DNA of 64,000 nt from Bacillus sp. HF117_J1_D (GCA_009928435.1 JAABNQ010000011.1:1-64000); one strand, 5' to 3'. Positions 44,643 to 54,561 are shown, counted from the stretch's first letter. Notes: generated by a model from the letters alone, not told the origin. Made by a program: numbers and translations.

Positions 44643-45881
44643 TTAGTCCGCTTCAGACAGATACCTAAGTACTAGCTTCTTTGCTGATTGCAGTATCTGT
44701 TCTCTTTCCGCCCCATCAATGTTATCAAGGTATCTGCTGCCATATGTATGCGAAAATAAATCGGATACCGCTTGTTCGAATGCATCTGGCTGGAGCAGCT
44801 CCCTAGCTGTTTCTTCAAGAATAGTCAAAAATGCATCATCGGAAATAAGACTTTGTTCGTCTATTACATCTTCCTCAAGTTTCACTTGATAAGGCCAAAT
44901 AAAATCATCGTCAAGAAAAACTTCATCCTGGAGCATGTCAATAAACTCTCCATTCTCGAGTGTTTTCAACAATTTTTTGGAAAGGTAATGAGGTTTGTTG
45001 ATGATTAATTGACAAAGGATACTTTGCCCCTTATTTTCTAGAGATTCCATCGCTGACGAACATGAAGTATATAATTGCGTCATTCCCATGTTTTCCTGCA
45101 AATCGATCTGGACTGTTTCCCATCTGATATCCGCTGTTTCAATGAATTCCAGCTCCGTCTGTCCATCTTTTGTCATCGTGACAAAATAACAGCCTTTTTC
45201 CCCTTCTTCGTTTCTATGCCGTCCCTGCGTATTACCTGGATAAATAATATATGGATCCGAATGCAGTATCCTGCTTTTATGAATATGCCCAAGCGCCCAA
45301 TAGTCCATAGTTTTTTCTTGCAATTCACGTACTGTAAATGGCGCATACGGCTGATGGGAGCCTGAACGTCCATCTTCACTTCCATGAAGCATCGCAATAT
45401 GTAAATCTGCACCAGGTACTTTTTCATATTCCTCTATTTTTCTTGTCAGTACATGCCGTTCCGGATAGCTGAACCCATATACATGAACTGTAACGCCATT
45501 TTTAGCTGTAAAAAGGAAGGGTTCAGGCTGTTCATTAAAAACATACACATTGTCTGGCATCTCCAGTTTCACCCAGTCGCCAGCCATGTGATCATGATTG
45601 CCATATGTGATAAAAGCGAAAATATCCTTGTCCTCTAGCCGCTTTAACTGCTTTCTCAAACGTGCCTGCGCCTTTATGCTGCGGTCTTCTCCGTCAAATA
45701 GATCTCCTACGAATAACACAAAGTCGACACTCTTTTCAATAGCTGTATCAACCACTCGTTCCAAAGCGGAAAATGTGCTTTCCTGCAGGCGACTGAACAA
45801 TTGATCAGGCAATTTATTTAAACCGAGAAAAGGACTGTCCAAGTGCAAATCTGCAGTATGGATAAAACGAATTTGCTCCAA
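44643..45881 (-). CDS. yhaO: SbcD-like metallophosphoesterase YhaO
   Basis: The Mre11/SbcD-type nuclease partner of YhaN. All phosphoesterase motifs are visible: HTADLHLDSP, FVGDLFDGEDR, TYGNHDHM, MLHGSED and ALGHIHKS. A C-terminal capping region follows to 412 residues. I chose TTG 45881, six bases after GAGGTG; a GTG at 45890 overlaps that site. It is the first gene of yhaONM. Confidence 0.9.
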   Translation of the reverse strand: MEQIRFIHTADLHLDSPFLGLNKLPDQLFSRLQESTFSALERVVDTAIEKSVDFVLFVGDLFDGEDRSIKAQARLRKQLKRLEDKDIFAFITYGNHDHMAGDWVKLEMPDNVYVFNEQPEPFLFTAKNGVTVHVYGFSYPERHVLTRKIEEYEKVPGADLHIAMLHGSEDGRSGSHQPYAPFTVRELQEKTMDYWALGHIHKSRILHSDPYIIYPGNTQGRHRNEEGEKGCYFVTMTKDGQTELEFIETADIRWETVQIDLQENMGMTQLYTSCSSAMESLENKGQSILCQLIINKPHYLSKKLLKTLENGEFIDMLQDEVFLDDDFIWPYQVKLEEDVIDEQSLISDDAFLTILEETARELLQPDAFEQAVSDLFSHTYGSRYLDNIDGAEREQILQSAKKLVLRYLSEAD

Positions 45882-46014
45882 TGTCGTCACCTCAATCGAA
45901 TGTACGTTCTATCATTATACATGAACGGACAAATTTCTTCCATATCCCCTCACATTGTACTTTTCCCTTTTTCAAAAATATGTCACAATAGGTACAAGAA
46001 AAGGAGGCTGAAAA

Positions 46015-46200
46015 ATGGGAATTTACAAGATTACTGCCTTTGAAGCCACAGGAGAAAAGCTGATGGATGAGAGCTTTGAGGCTATGGATGACAGGGAAGC
46101 CAAAGAAAAAGGAACAGCAATCCTTACAGATAAAGGGCTGCTGAACAGAACACACCGTTGCTCGTCCCCCGCTGGGAAACTGCTTTTATTCCATCGCTAA
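46015..46200 (+). CDS. yhzD: YhzD-like protein
   Basis: A 61-residue protein with the pattern IYKITAFEATGEKLMDESFEA, AKEKGTAIL and the terminal GKLLLFHR, as in B. subtilis YhzD. Function unknown. ATG 46015 follows AAGGAGGCTGAAAA. It is divergent from yhaO. A hairpin (46207–46234) follows. Confidence 0.8.
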   Translation: MGIYKITAFEATGEKLMDESFEAMDDREAKEKGTAILTDKGLLNRTHRCSSPAGKLLLFHR

Positions 46201-46206
46201 CAGAAA

Positions 46207-46234
46207 GAAGACTGCCCCATAGGAGGCAGTCTTC
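46207..46234. terminator. Hairpin between yhzD and yhaX
   Basis: GAAGACTGCC–CCATAGGA–GGCAGTCTTC. The T run is poor, but the position between converging genes suggests termination. Confidence 0.5.
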
Positions 46235-46241
46235 AGTACCT

Positions 46242-47168
46242 TTACTCCAATTTATTTTTTTCCGAACTGATCAGAAAAGGGTTATCATAACGGTCCTCGG
46301 ATAGATCTGATTTTTTTAGATTGTTCAAGAAGCCGAGGCGATACTGTTTTCTGAAATGCTCTTTGACCATGTACGCCACACCATTGTCGTTATTTGTTCT
46401 TGTAATCCAATCGGCGGCATCATGAACCTCCTTCGGAGCATTCCCCATGGCCACGCCAAGCCCGGACCATTGCATGAGTGGCAGATCATCTACACCAGCC
46501 CCAATGGACACTACTTCATGCTTGCTAATGCCATACTGACTGCAAACAAATTGTACAGCGTCTAGCTTGGAGACTCCTGCTGGCACTATAGACACTTTCA
46601 GAGGGTCAATAGGAATACAAGCAACTTCATTATACATTTTATTGATCGCCGTCGTGGCATCAGCCATTTCTTTTTCATCAAAAAACACTATTTCAAAGTG
46701 AGGCGGGGAAACCGGCTGATCCACCAGTTTTTCACTAATGGAGTCAACATACCGTTCTTGGTAAACAAAGCGATTAGCCGATTGAAAAACAACCTTTGCC
46801 ATCATATTGTTCGGCAGCTTTATTTTATTACCGATTAAAAACTTCTCATGAACAAGTCGGATTTGGCATGAAAAGGACTCTAAAAACGCAGTAATTTCAC
46901 TGGCAATCTGCTCATGGATTCTTTGAACATAAATCGGTTTGTTCATATTCTTTGCAATAAACGCACCCTGGTGAGCAATAATATAATCTTTTATCTTTAA
47001 AGACTTTGCCGTTCGTTTTGCTGCAGGAAAATTCCTTGCTGTTGCCAATACTATATGAATCCCTTTTTGAAGTGCGAACTCAATCGCCTCACGGGTTTGC
47101 TTATGGATGCGGCCATTATCTTGCAGCAACGTTCCATCAATATTTAAAACAAGCATTTTATAGGTCAT
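46242..47168 (-). CDS. yhaX: Cof-type HAD-IIB protein YhaX, catalytic Asp replaced
   Basis: A 308-residue HAD protein with the Cof-type cap. Motif I reads LVLNIDGTLL: the usual nucleophile Asp of DxDGT is Asn9 (AAT). Motif II is in VLATARNF, motif III includes the Lys of PAGVSKLDAV, and motif IV is SIGAGVDDLPLM, where GDxxND is also relaxed to GAGVDD. Family members are sugar-phosphate or pyridoxal-phosphate phosphatases; activity here is doubtful. ATG 47168 follows AAAGGGGGAGC. It is the last host gene before the mobile element. Confidence 0.82.
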   Translation of the reverse strand: MTYKMLVLNIDGTLLQDNGRIHKQTREAIEFALQKGIHIVLATARNFPAAKRTAKSLKIKDYIIAHQGAFIAKNMNKPIYVQRIHEQIASEITAFLESFSCQIRLVHEKFLIGNKIKLPNNMMAKVVFQSANRFVYQERYVDSISEKLVDQPVSPPHFEIVFFDEKEMADATTAINKMYNEVACIPIDPLKVSIVPAGVSKLDAVQFVCSQYGISKHEVVSIGAGVDDLPLMQWSGLGVAMGNAPKEVHDAADWITRTNNDNGVAYMVKEHFRKQYRLGFLNNLKKSDLSEDRYDNPFLISSEKNKLE

Positions 47169-47402
47169 GATGCTCCCCCTTTGCGAAGGTTTTGCCTCTT
47201 CTTATTTATACGAGACACGCCTATCATATAGAACCGGAAATTTGAGGAATTCCCAGCGAATATTGTTACGGGGATTTCGGAAAGACTGCTTAAATGTTCC
47301 AACCATGAGCCAACGTTGAATAGGATTACTTTTATTCAGATAGCATTCGTTATATAGGGAAAATTCAGATATTATTCTTCCGTTCGAACTGTATATAAAA
47401 AG

Positions 47403-47468
47403 GCCCCTCGAAAGAAGCGTTCACTTAGGGATTGAAGAAAAACTTAAATGAACAGCTTCAAGCGGGGC
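47403..47468 (-). terminator. Large imperfect stem-loop, probable terminator
   Basis: GGCCCC..GAAGC-GTTCA pairs with TGAAC-GCTTC..GGGGC around a 20-base loop. On the minus strand the stem is followed by CTTTTTATAT. Confidence 0.55.
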
Positions 47469-47512
47469 AAAAAAGACCACATAAGAGTGTAAAACTCCGA
47501 TGTGGTCTTTTT
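47469..47512 (-). terminator. Terminator of the defence operon
   Basis: AAAAAGACCACAT–loop–ATGTGGTCTTTTT, 10 bases after the OLD nuclease stop. Confidence 0.8.
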
Positions 47513-47521
47513 AATACTCAG

Positions 47522-49141
47522 CTAATTTTGTCCCAACAGTTCAATTATCAAGAGTTTATCTGCAATATCCTTAATAAATTGGGGAATTTCCTCTATATGC
47601 TGTGCAATAGCTTTAGCCTTCCCTGGCTTTGATGAAATATGATATTTTTCAGAAACGGTTTGTTCCATAGAAGTATAATCAACTATTGACGTACGTAAAT
47701 AGGATTCAAAATCTTTGCCAAAGTATGCATAATCGTTTCGAACAATGCAGTTTCCAGTTTCTGTGTCCCAAGCTTCTTCACTGAAGATGCCGTTAAACAC
47801 ACTTCTGGTCTTTGAATCATTTTTATCACAGTCAAATATTGCATAACAATTATAACCGTATGCTTTAAACAGCCTCCAGTACAAAGGGATTGCATCTTTA
47901 CCACGACAATTAACAATCTCAGTTCCATGTTCAGCCAGAGAATATCCAATACGTTTTAAATAGATAGGCAGAGTAAAATATTCAGTTGCACCCTCTACTA
48001 ATATGATTGTTTCTGCAAACATTCCTTTTAACTGGTCAGAAAATAGTTTGGTTGAGTAAAAATCAACTATATTTCCTGGTGAAACACTATTCTCTGGAAC
48101 GCCTGACCCTACACAAAAATCGCAAAGCTGTTGTGCAGATAATTGTATTGCTTTAGTAACTCCGCCTTCTTTATGTACTCGCACAAGTCCGTCCAAATAT
48201 TCCGCATCAATAAATTCTGATGAATGTGTTGAAATGATTACTTGAATGCCACTGGAACACATATCCATAACATATTCTTTTAACCATCTTTGAGCTAAAG
48301 GATGAAGGTGGGCCTCTGGTTCTTCAATAATCAATACAAAATTCTCGCCTGTAAATACTTCCATATATGCTTTTACAAAAGCCATTAATAAAACTTGTTG
48401 TTCCCCTGTGCCGAATTCTTCAAATCCACGAATACTATCTTCCTCTTTTGCGTAGATTCGAAGTGACTTTGCGTAATTATTTGGATCATAAGCAGAAAAA
48501 TCAACAGCTAATGAATGAACAAATCCTTTAACTGCGCCTTTTAATGCTTCTGAGAAGCGATTAAAAAAACCAGAAAACTCATCTGTTTGCTCAAACGATG
48601 TAGTTATTTGATTAAAAGCTTGCGACAATTCCTCCTTGTGTTCAGAACTCAAGGCTTCATGTATTTTTTTTGAGAACTTGCTTAATAAAGAGTAGCTACT
48701 ACCGTAATTAAAGGCACTCTGAATATTTCTTTCTGCATCAATTAAGTAGGATTGACAAGCGGAACGCTGCTCATTTGAGGGATATATTTTATTACCATAC
48801 CCATCATGGAAGAGGTTGTTGTTAGCTTGCCCATTGTGTCCATAACTTACAGATATAACATCATATCCGTTTCCTCTGTAATCATAATAAAGAGGCTCTG
48901 TAAACTTAGCTGTAATCTGTGCAGTTGGATAATCTTTTTGATTTCTTCTAAAATAATCACTCTCTAGCATTTCAATATAAGTTGGATACCGTTCACCGAG
49001 TACTCTATTTATAGCTGATAATATATTAGACTTTCCTGCATTATTTGGCCCAAATAGAACAAGTGGCTTATTTTGTGGAAGAGAAAGAGTAACATTTTCA
49101 ATAGAACGATAATGCTTAATGACGATTGCTTCCAAATTCAA
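47522..49141 (-). CDS. OLD-family ATP-dependent nuclease (AAA ATPase + TOPRIM)
   Basis: A 539-residue protein with an ABC-type ATPase and a C-terminal TOPRIM nuclease domain. Walker A GPNNAGKS is at 31–38, the signature GTGEQQ at 244–249, Walker B LIIEEPEAHLH at 270–280 and the switch His in STHSSEF at 306. TOPRIM Glu383 is in ILVEGATEYF, and DCD is at 437–439. OLD nucleases degrade DNA and act in phage exclusion. The start is TTG 49141 after AAAGGGGGATG. It lies 25 bases after the restriction subunit gene, so it is the last gene of that operon. Usual OLD partners (UvrD helicase, reverse transcriptase) are absent. Confidence 0.88.
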   Translation of the reverse strand: MNLEAIVIKHYRSIENVTLSLPQNKPLVLFGPNNAGKSNILSAINRVLGERYPTYIEMLESDYFRRNQKDYPTAQITAKFTEPLYYDYRGNGYDVISVSYGHNGQANNNLFHDGYGNKIYPSNEQRSACQSYLIDAERNIQSAFNYGSSYSLLSKFSKKIHEALSSEHKEELSQAFNQITTSFEQTDEFSGFFNRFSEALKGAVKGFVHSLAVDFSAYDPNNYAKSLRIYAKEEDSIRGFEEFGTGEQQVLLMAFVKAYMEVFTGENFVLIIEEPEAHLHPLAQRWLKEYVMDMCSSGIQVIISTHSSEFIDAEYLDGLVRVHKEGGVTKAIQLSAQQLCDFCVGSGVPENSVSPGNIVDFYSTKLFSDQLKGMFAETIILVEGATEYFTLPIYLKRIGYSLAEHGTEIVNCRGKDAIPLYWRLFKAYGYNCYAIFDCDKNDSKTRSVFNGIFSEEAWDTETGNCIVRNDYAYFGKDFESYLRTSIVDYTSMEQTVSEKYHISSKPGKAKAIAQHIEEIPQFIKDIADKLLIIELLGQN

Positions 49142-49166
49142 AATTACATCCCCCTTTAAGAAAAAA

Positions 49167-52121
49167 TTACTCTACCAATACATCTTTTATAATCTGAGCC
49201 ATCTGCTTATTATTTAGCTGATCGCGGAAGTAGACGGTGTATCCATCTTTTGATAGCATATCGAAGAAAACTCGAGCGCATTCAATTTTGGCCTTTTCTG
49301 TACCACGTAAATCAGATTTGTTTTCTACATCCTTTGTTTCGACCACAATATTAAGTTCTTTCTCGCCAGAAGCCCGCCTTACAACATACATAAAGTCCGG
49401 ACTATACATTCCACCAGTAACAGTTGGTATAGCTATACTGCTGCGTGGGATTTTTCCGTATACAATGACTTCTTCGATGTCTGACATAATATTCTTTTGT
49501 TCCAATGGCGAGTCGTAAGCGAAAGCATCGTATAAATACTTATCACTTGGTGTTCCCGGAGCCATCTTTGTGCCAATACGTCCCTGTGCGATATCTTCAC
49601 GTGGAGAACCGTCAGAATAGGTGAGTGCTGTTGCACCAACAGGGGTATTACTTTTTGCATAATGGAATCGGCCTTGCAAATTATTGCCTCTCCAGTCATG
49701 AAACTGCTCGATAAACATACTAACAGAATTTTCATTAATGTGTTTAGGATTGATAGTTCCATTCCTTTTTACATACTCACACAGTGCTTCATGCAATACT
49801 TTGATTGGAATATTTGTAGAACGCATTATTCTCTTAAGGAATTCATTGTAGGGAATAGGTTTCGATACAATGTATTGGGTACCTGTATCAGAAACAATCG
49901 TCATCTGCGAACCATCGCTCTTTACAACATCCCTTGAGCTAGTCATAACAACATCTGTAAATACCCCGGGTTTTTCCAACAATGAAACCACCACATCAGT
50001 CATATCGGAATTCAAATCCGCATCGTAAAATAGCAAGTACCGCTGATTGATTGTCTCCCATAATTCTCGTATCTCGCTGTACACAGCCTTACGGATTTTT
50101 ACAGGCTTTGGCTTGTTAACATTTCGGTCTTTAACCTTTCCAGAGGACAGTCCTGTCGCAAAGTCTGGGTATTCTGCAAAGAAAGCCTCTCTCGTATCCG
50201 GTTTTATATTCATTCGTCTGTCGATATAATGCTTATCATATAAAGCATCAAAAAGTTCATCAGAGCTTAAGCCGAGTTTCTTAGCCACTGCCTCCAGTAG
50301 TTCTTCGCTAATCGAAGCAGCTTGAGGTATTTCACCATTTATTTGATCAATTAAACGTTTGGCAAAGTCGGCTTCTGTAAAGTCAACAATATAGTTAAGT
50401 TGAAATTCTTCATTGGAGATTCTGTTCCCGTTCTCATCTACTGGCAAACGCAGGCCACGACCAACTTCCTGTAATTTACTATTTTCACTTCCACTGGAGC
50501 GTAGTTTGGCTATGGTAAATACATTAGGGTTATCCCAACCTTCTTTAAGTGTCCATTTAGAAAACAGAAAACGTAAAGTGTTATAGCCACCATCTGGATT
50601 CTTAAATGAGAGCAGCTGTTTTTTACCATGAAGAATAACTTCTACTTCTTTTGCTATATCTTCATCTGAATCACTATTATCTTGTGAAAAATAACCCGCA
50701 TGACAATCAGAAATATTTGCAAGGCTTGCCTCAAGGTAGGCTCGATATTCTGCATCATGCTCACCAAGAGTGGATAGTACAGTTTCTATCCTCTCTTTAA
50801 GCAATCTCTCGAAAGCTTGAAGAAGATAAGGCTCTTTACCTTCCTCATTTGGACGGTAAGATGATATATCGTCAATAAAAAATAATGCCAATGTTTTAAT
50901 TTTGAAATTGCGACCGCAGAAATTTGCTTTCTCAGTTTCAAAATGACGTTCAAGTGCAAGACGCATCATTTGTTCTTGATAAGAGGTCATATAAATGTCT
51001 ACATCCAATTCCTCACCAGTTGACTTCTGAATACCATTAGAAAACTCAACTGTTGATGCGGTGATAGCATGAACAGTAATTCCCTCAAAAGCTTCATTAA
51101 TGATAGATAGTGAATCACCCGTTTTAAGGGTAAAGGTTTTAGTTGCTTCATCACGCTTTTTATACTGAAAGGTAACAGAATCCTTGCTTGTAATGGAAGT
51201 AATTTTCACTTTTTCTTCACGCTTAGATACTGGCTCAAAATGTTCCTTGGTTACTCCCTTTATCAAGTTTTGATTAAAAGATTCACAGGCATTCAAATCA
51301 TAAAGTAGGTTTTGGTAATCTTTTACGGTTATTTTATTCTTTCCACGTCCGCTTGTGGTTTCAGGAAAGGTAGCACCAAAACGTATGATACATTGTGGTT
51401 TTATTTCATCAGCGATAACCTTGAATGCCTTTTGGCCACGAGAAAATCTATGCGGCTCATCAATAATAACAATTGGGCGAGTGGCCTGAATAGCGTCAAG
51501 CGGTCTATAAAAACCTTCTACTCCATAATCATAATCATCACGCGTTAGCAATTTTGCACCTGTGAGTAGTTGCATATTAACTAACAAGACATAAATCTTC
51601 TTAGTGTTCTGGCAGGAACCTTTTACAAAATCACTTACAACACTTGGAAAATATGAACGTCCTTTTTTCTTCTTTTTCGGTGCTTCCAGTACTCCAACCT
51701 CAATCTCTGTCCCATAACCACAAACATCTGAAAAATGCCGTTTTATATATTCATCACGCAAAAATTGTGCTGTTCCCGCTTTAATCGCAAGAGAAGGCAC
51801 AGCGATTATAAACTTATTAAATCCATATCGTTTATGCAGCTCGCATATGGTATGTGTATAAACATAAGTCTTTCCTGTTCCTGTCTCCATTTTTATATCG
51901 ATATTTAGGCAATCCCCAATTGGCATACTGCTTCGATACTCTGCAGGTATGCTTTTTTGAATTTCTCTAATATTTGCAGAAAGCCGAGAGTCAGAAAGAG
52001 AAATATGTGGGTTTTCATAAAATTGTACTGGTGAGGTAATTTGTACACCATCTAAAGCAGTGCTTATTGCATCTACAGCTTTTTGTTGGTGTGGTAATCC
52101 TCGTTGTAGGATAAGTTCCAT
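49167..52121 (-). CDS. res: Type III restriction enzyme, Res subunit
   Basis: The Res subunit (984 residues) is an SF2 helicase fused to an endonuclease. It cuts when two unmethylated sites are recognised with Mod. Seen are Walker A METGTGKTY (about 78–86), IIDEPHRFSRG (motif II), FGATFPET (motif III), EVGRGLRLP (motif VI) and a C-terminal PD-ExK core, SPDFMYV...NIVVETKD. I chose ATG 52121 after TTGGAGGG; an ATG at 52139 overlaps the mod stop. It is complete and without frameshift. Confidence 0.93.
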   Translation of the reverse strand: MELILQRGLPHQQKAVDAISTALDGVQITSPVQFYENPHISLSDSRLSANIREIQKSIPAEYRSSMPIGDCLNIDIKMETGTGKTYVYTHTICELHKRYGFNKFIIAVPSLAIKAGTAQFLRDEYIKRHFSDVCGYGTEIEVGVLEAPKKKKKGRSYFPSVVSDFVKGSCQNTKKIYVLLVNMQLLTGAKLLTRDDYDYGVEGFYRPLDAIQATRPIVIIDEPHRFSRGQKAFKVIADEIKPQCIIRFGATFPETTSGRGKNKITVKDYQNLLYDLNACESFNQNLIKGVTKEHFEPVSKREEKVKITSITSKDSVTFQYKKRDEATKTFTLKTGDSLSIINEAFEGITVHAITASTVEFSNGIQKSTGEELDVDIYMTSYQEQMMRLALERHFETEKANFCGRNFKIKTLALFFIDDISSYRPNEEGKEPYLLQAFERLLKERIETVLSTLGEHDAEYRAYLEASLANISDCHAGYFSQDNSDSDEDIAKEVEVILHGKKQLLSFKNPDGGYNTLRFLFSKWTLKEGWDNPNVFTIAKLRSSGSENSKLQEVGRGLRLPVDENGNRISNEEFQLNYIVDFTEADFAKRLIDQINGEIPQAASISEELLEAVAKKLGLSSDELFDALYDKHYIDRRMNIKPDTREAFFAEYPDFATGLSSGKVKDRNVNKPKPVKIRKAVYSEIRELWETINQRYLLFYDADLNSDMTDVVVSLLEKPGVFTDVVMTSSRDVVKSDGSQMTIVSDTGTQYIVSKPIPYNEFLKRIMRSTNIPIKVLHEALCEYVKRNGTINPKHINENSVSMFIEQFHDWRGNNLQGRFHYAKSNTPVGATALTYSDGSPREDIAQGRIGTKMAPGTPSDKYLYDAFAYDSPLEQKNIMSDIEEVIVYGKIPRSSIAIPTVTGGMYSPDFMYVVRRASGEKELNIVVETKDVENKSDLRGTEKAKIECARVFFDMLSKDGYTVYFRDQLNNKQMAQIIKDVLVE

Positions 52122-52135
52122 GACATACCCTCCAA

Positions 52136-54109
52136 TCAATAACGGATATCGAAGTTGATACGCAAGTTTTTCTCTGTATCCTTCAACCGTTTCAAATTAA
52201 TTTTCAAAGCTTCCATTTCCGTCCAAGTGAAACTATAACCGAATAACACCACATTCTCGGGATTAAAGCTACCGTCAGTTTCATATTTTACAACAATGGC
52301 TTCAATCGCCTTATCTGACAGTTCAGGGTCAACAAGATAAAGATGTTTTCCTATATAATAGCCTTTGTATCCCGCAAAGTTTAACTCCTCAGCATCTTCT
52401 GTAAGTCCATATCCATCTCTAACGAGCCATGTGGCAAGGACAGTAGGTTTCCCAAATTCACCAAGAAGGTCTTTGTCAGCAAATAATTTATTCTCGTTAG
52501 GATCAAACTTTTCAAGCTTGTCTAGAGTATTTTGCTCAGGCTCAGCAAGAGAGTAGTGCTTAAAGCCGAGGTCAGACGTTGTGTCCGGAAATTCTTCCTT
52601 TATAGATTTTGCGGCTCTATTAATACGTACTATACCAATCTGATCTATGGTATTAAATCCAGCTTTTTCTGCTTCGCTTCCTTCTTTAACTTTTTCAGGC
52701 AATTGAACCATAATAAATTTACGATTACCTCCATCTTCGGCATTGAGTTTCATGACTGCATGAGCCGTAGTTGCGGAGCCAGAAAAGAAATCTAATACAA
52801 TATCATCATCATTTGTTCCAATGCTAATAAATGTTTCAATTAACTTTAAAGGCTTAGGAAAGTCAAATATTCCTTTGCCTAGTAACTCTTGTACTTCCTT
52901 AGTACCTTTATTCGAAATAATATCCTTATCTTCGAGTAGACAATTATACTCGTTTTCTTCAGCGATTTTTAATACTGTCTTTGCTGTTTGAGTCAACTTT
53001 CTTTCCTTTTGAAACACTCTAATTTCATTGTCATTCCCTTTATATGCTACTAATTCAGAGTAAAACTCAGTAGATCTAGCTTTTCCCCAACGCCAAACAC
53101 TCTCTAATCCATTTATTGTGCTTGGCAATACTTCCACCCAACCTGCTTTCGGTGTTGTACTGACCGAACATAAGCCATTTTTATCTGGATTGGATATGTT
53201 AACATAAAATGGGTAGCGTAGATTAGGACGATTAGATGAATTAAAAGCTTGTACATTACGATTGCGTAATCCCTTTAGATTAAAGCCACCAACATTATCA
53301 AAATACTGATATTCTGCACCATCTACTTCAATCTCATTTAAGTTTAGTGTTGCTGAGTTTTTACAATATACGTTTGCGTAATCATGAGTTTTAGCAAAAT
53401 AACCATAACGACGACCCTCTGGTTTCACAGTTACAATGAGTTGTGCTACAAAGTTTTCTTCCCCAAAAACATCGTCACACAACAATCTAAGATTTGCCTG
53501 TTCATTGTCATCAATCGATATAAATATCACACCATCATCTGTTAATAAATCACGAGCAAGCAAAAGTCGAGGGTACATAAACATCAACCATGCTGAATGC
53601 GATGCCGAACCACGCTTTGTTAGGTCTAAAATCCGCTGTGCCTGTTCTTCACTAATACTTAGTTTTTCTGAAAGTTCTTCCACAGTAAAATTGAACTGGT
53701 CATTATACACAAATCCGTCTGTTCCCGTATTATAAGGCGGGTCAATATATATCATTTTCACCTTGCGAGAATAGGACTTCAAAAGATGCTTTAATCCATC
53801 AAGGTTATCTCCGCTTATGTAGATGTTCTCACTGTTCACATTTTCTGGTTTTGAGTTATGTTCCTCGTCTGGCACTACAACTGTTGTGGTATCAATTGAA
53901 GCCAGCAATCGAGCATAGTTTTTACCCAGAAACTTAAGTTCATAACCTTCTCCAGTTACAGCAATCTTATCACTTAAAAATTCCTTAAACCGTTCAATAT
54001 CAAAGGAACCGTCTTCCTTGAAGCATGACGGAAAGTTCTCTTTTAATACAGTCATTTCTCGGCTGTTCGGTGTTACACCTTCATTGGCATTCATAATATC
54101 TTTAATCAT
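52136..54109 (-). CDS. mod: Type III DNA methyltransferase, Mod subunit
   Basis: A 657-residue N6-adenine methyltransferase of beta type. The catalytic IYIDPPYNTG (DPPY at 123–126) precedes the AdoMet site DFFSGSATTAHAVM (about 440–453). Between lies the target-recognition region. Mod both methylates the host sites and supplies specificity to Res. ATG 54109 lies five bases after the XRE regulator stop. No simple-sequence repeat that would allow phase variation is visible near the start. Confidence 0.93.
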   Translation of the reverse strand: MIKDIMNANEGVTPNSREMTVLKENFPSCFKEDGSFDIERFKEFLSDKIAVTGEGYELKFLGKNYARLLASIDTTTVVVPDEEHNSKPENVNSENIYISGDNLDGLKHLLKSYSRKVKMIYIDPPYNTGTDGFVYNDQFNFTVEELSEKLSISEEQAQRILDLTKRGSASHSAWLMFMYPRLLLARDLLTDDGVIFISIDDNEQANLRLLCDDVFGEENFVAQLIVTVKPEGRRYGYFAKTHDYANVYCKNSATLNLNEIEVDGAEYQYFDNVGGFNLKGLRNRNVQAFNSSNRPNLRYPFYVNISNPDKNGLCSVSTTPKAGWVEVLPSTINGLESVWRWGKARSTEFYSELVAYKGNDNEIRVFQKERKLTQTAKTVLKIAEENEYNCLLEDKDIISNKGTKEVQELLGKGIFDFPKPLKLIETFISIGTNDDDIVLDFFSGSATTAHAVMKLNAEDGGNRKFIMVQLPEKVKEGSEAEKAGFNTIDQIGIVRINRAAKSIKEEFPDTTSDLGFKHYSLAEPEQNTLDKLEKFDPNENKLFADKDLLGEFGKPTVLATWLVRDGYGLTEDAEELNFAGYKGYYIGKHLYLVDPELSDKAIEAIVVKYETDGSFNPENVVLFGYSFTWTEMEALKINLKRLKDTEKNLRINFDIRY

Positions 54110-54113
54110 TGTT

Positions 54114-54341
54114 TCAATCTACCTCACCTTTCTCAATTTTTTCAGGTACAAACTCTAAAATATCACAAATGTCACATTCTAAAGCTGTGCATATTTTTTG
54201 AAGTATTTCTGTATTTACATTTTCGTTTCTGCCAAGCTTTGTGATAGTTGCAGAGCTAACACCGGATAAGCGTTGCAAATCTTTCTTTTTCATATTCTTA
54301 TCAATTAACAGCTTCCATAGCTTGTTATAATGTATTGCCAT
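54114..54341 (-). CDS. XRE-family regulator, probable R-M controller
   Basis: A 75-residue Cro/C1-type helix-turn-helix protein: LQRLSGVSSATITKLGRN is the HTH and CDICDILEF the dimer-type end. It is the first gene of the R-M operon, directly ahead of mod. Small XRE proteins at this position act as controllers that delay restriction until methylation is established. ATG 54341 follows GGGAGGTGC. Confidence 0.85.
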   Translation of the reverse strand: MAIHYNKLWKLLIDKNMKKKDLQRLSGVSSATITKLGRNENVNTEILQKICTALECDICDILEFVPEKIEKGEVD

Positions 54342-54561
54342 TTTTTTGCACCTCCCGCAAATATTAATAATTATATCACAAAAATACGCTATAAACAGTA
54401 TAAATTTTTAATTACACATCAATTTTCATTTGTTCTAATTGCATATTCATATTTACGCATTTATTTAAATGTGTTCAAGTTAAGGCATTTAGACAAAAAA
54501 GTCGGAAAGTCTATTATAAAGTCAAAGCTATAGCATTAAGCCTTTTTAAACTAAATATTAC

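Larger units (their letters stand above)
47169..47521. other. Intergenic region with the left edge of the mobile element
   Basis: No gene is supported in these 350 bases. The right part holds two stacked hairpins (47403–47468 and 47469–47512). The junction between host and element must lie in this interval, but no direct repeat with the right side (60930–60973) stands out. Confidence 0.5.

Noticed and set aside
47403-47468. Possible attachment-site inverted repeat of the mobile element
   Set aside because: The arms are complementary to each other, not repeated at the right end near 60950; a minus-strand terminator explains them better.
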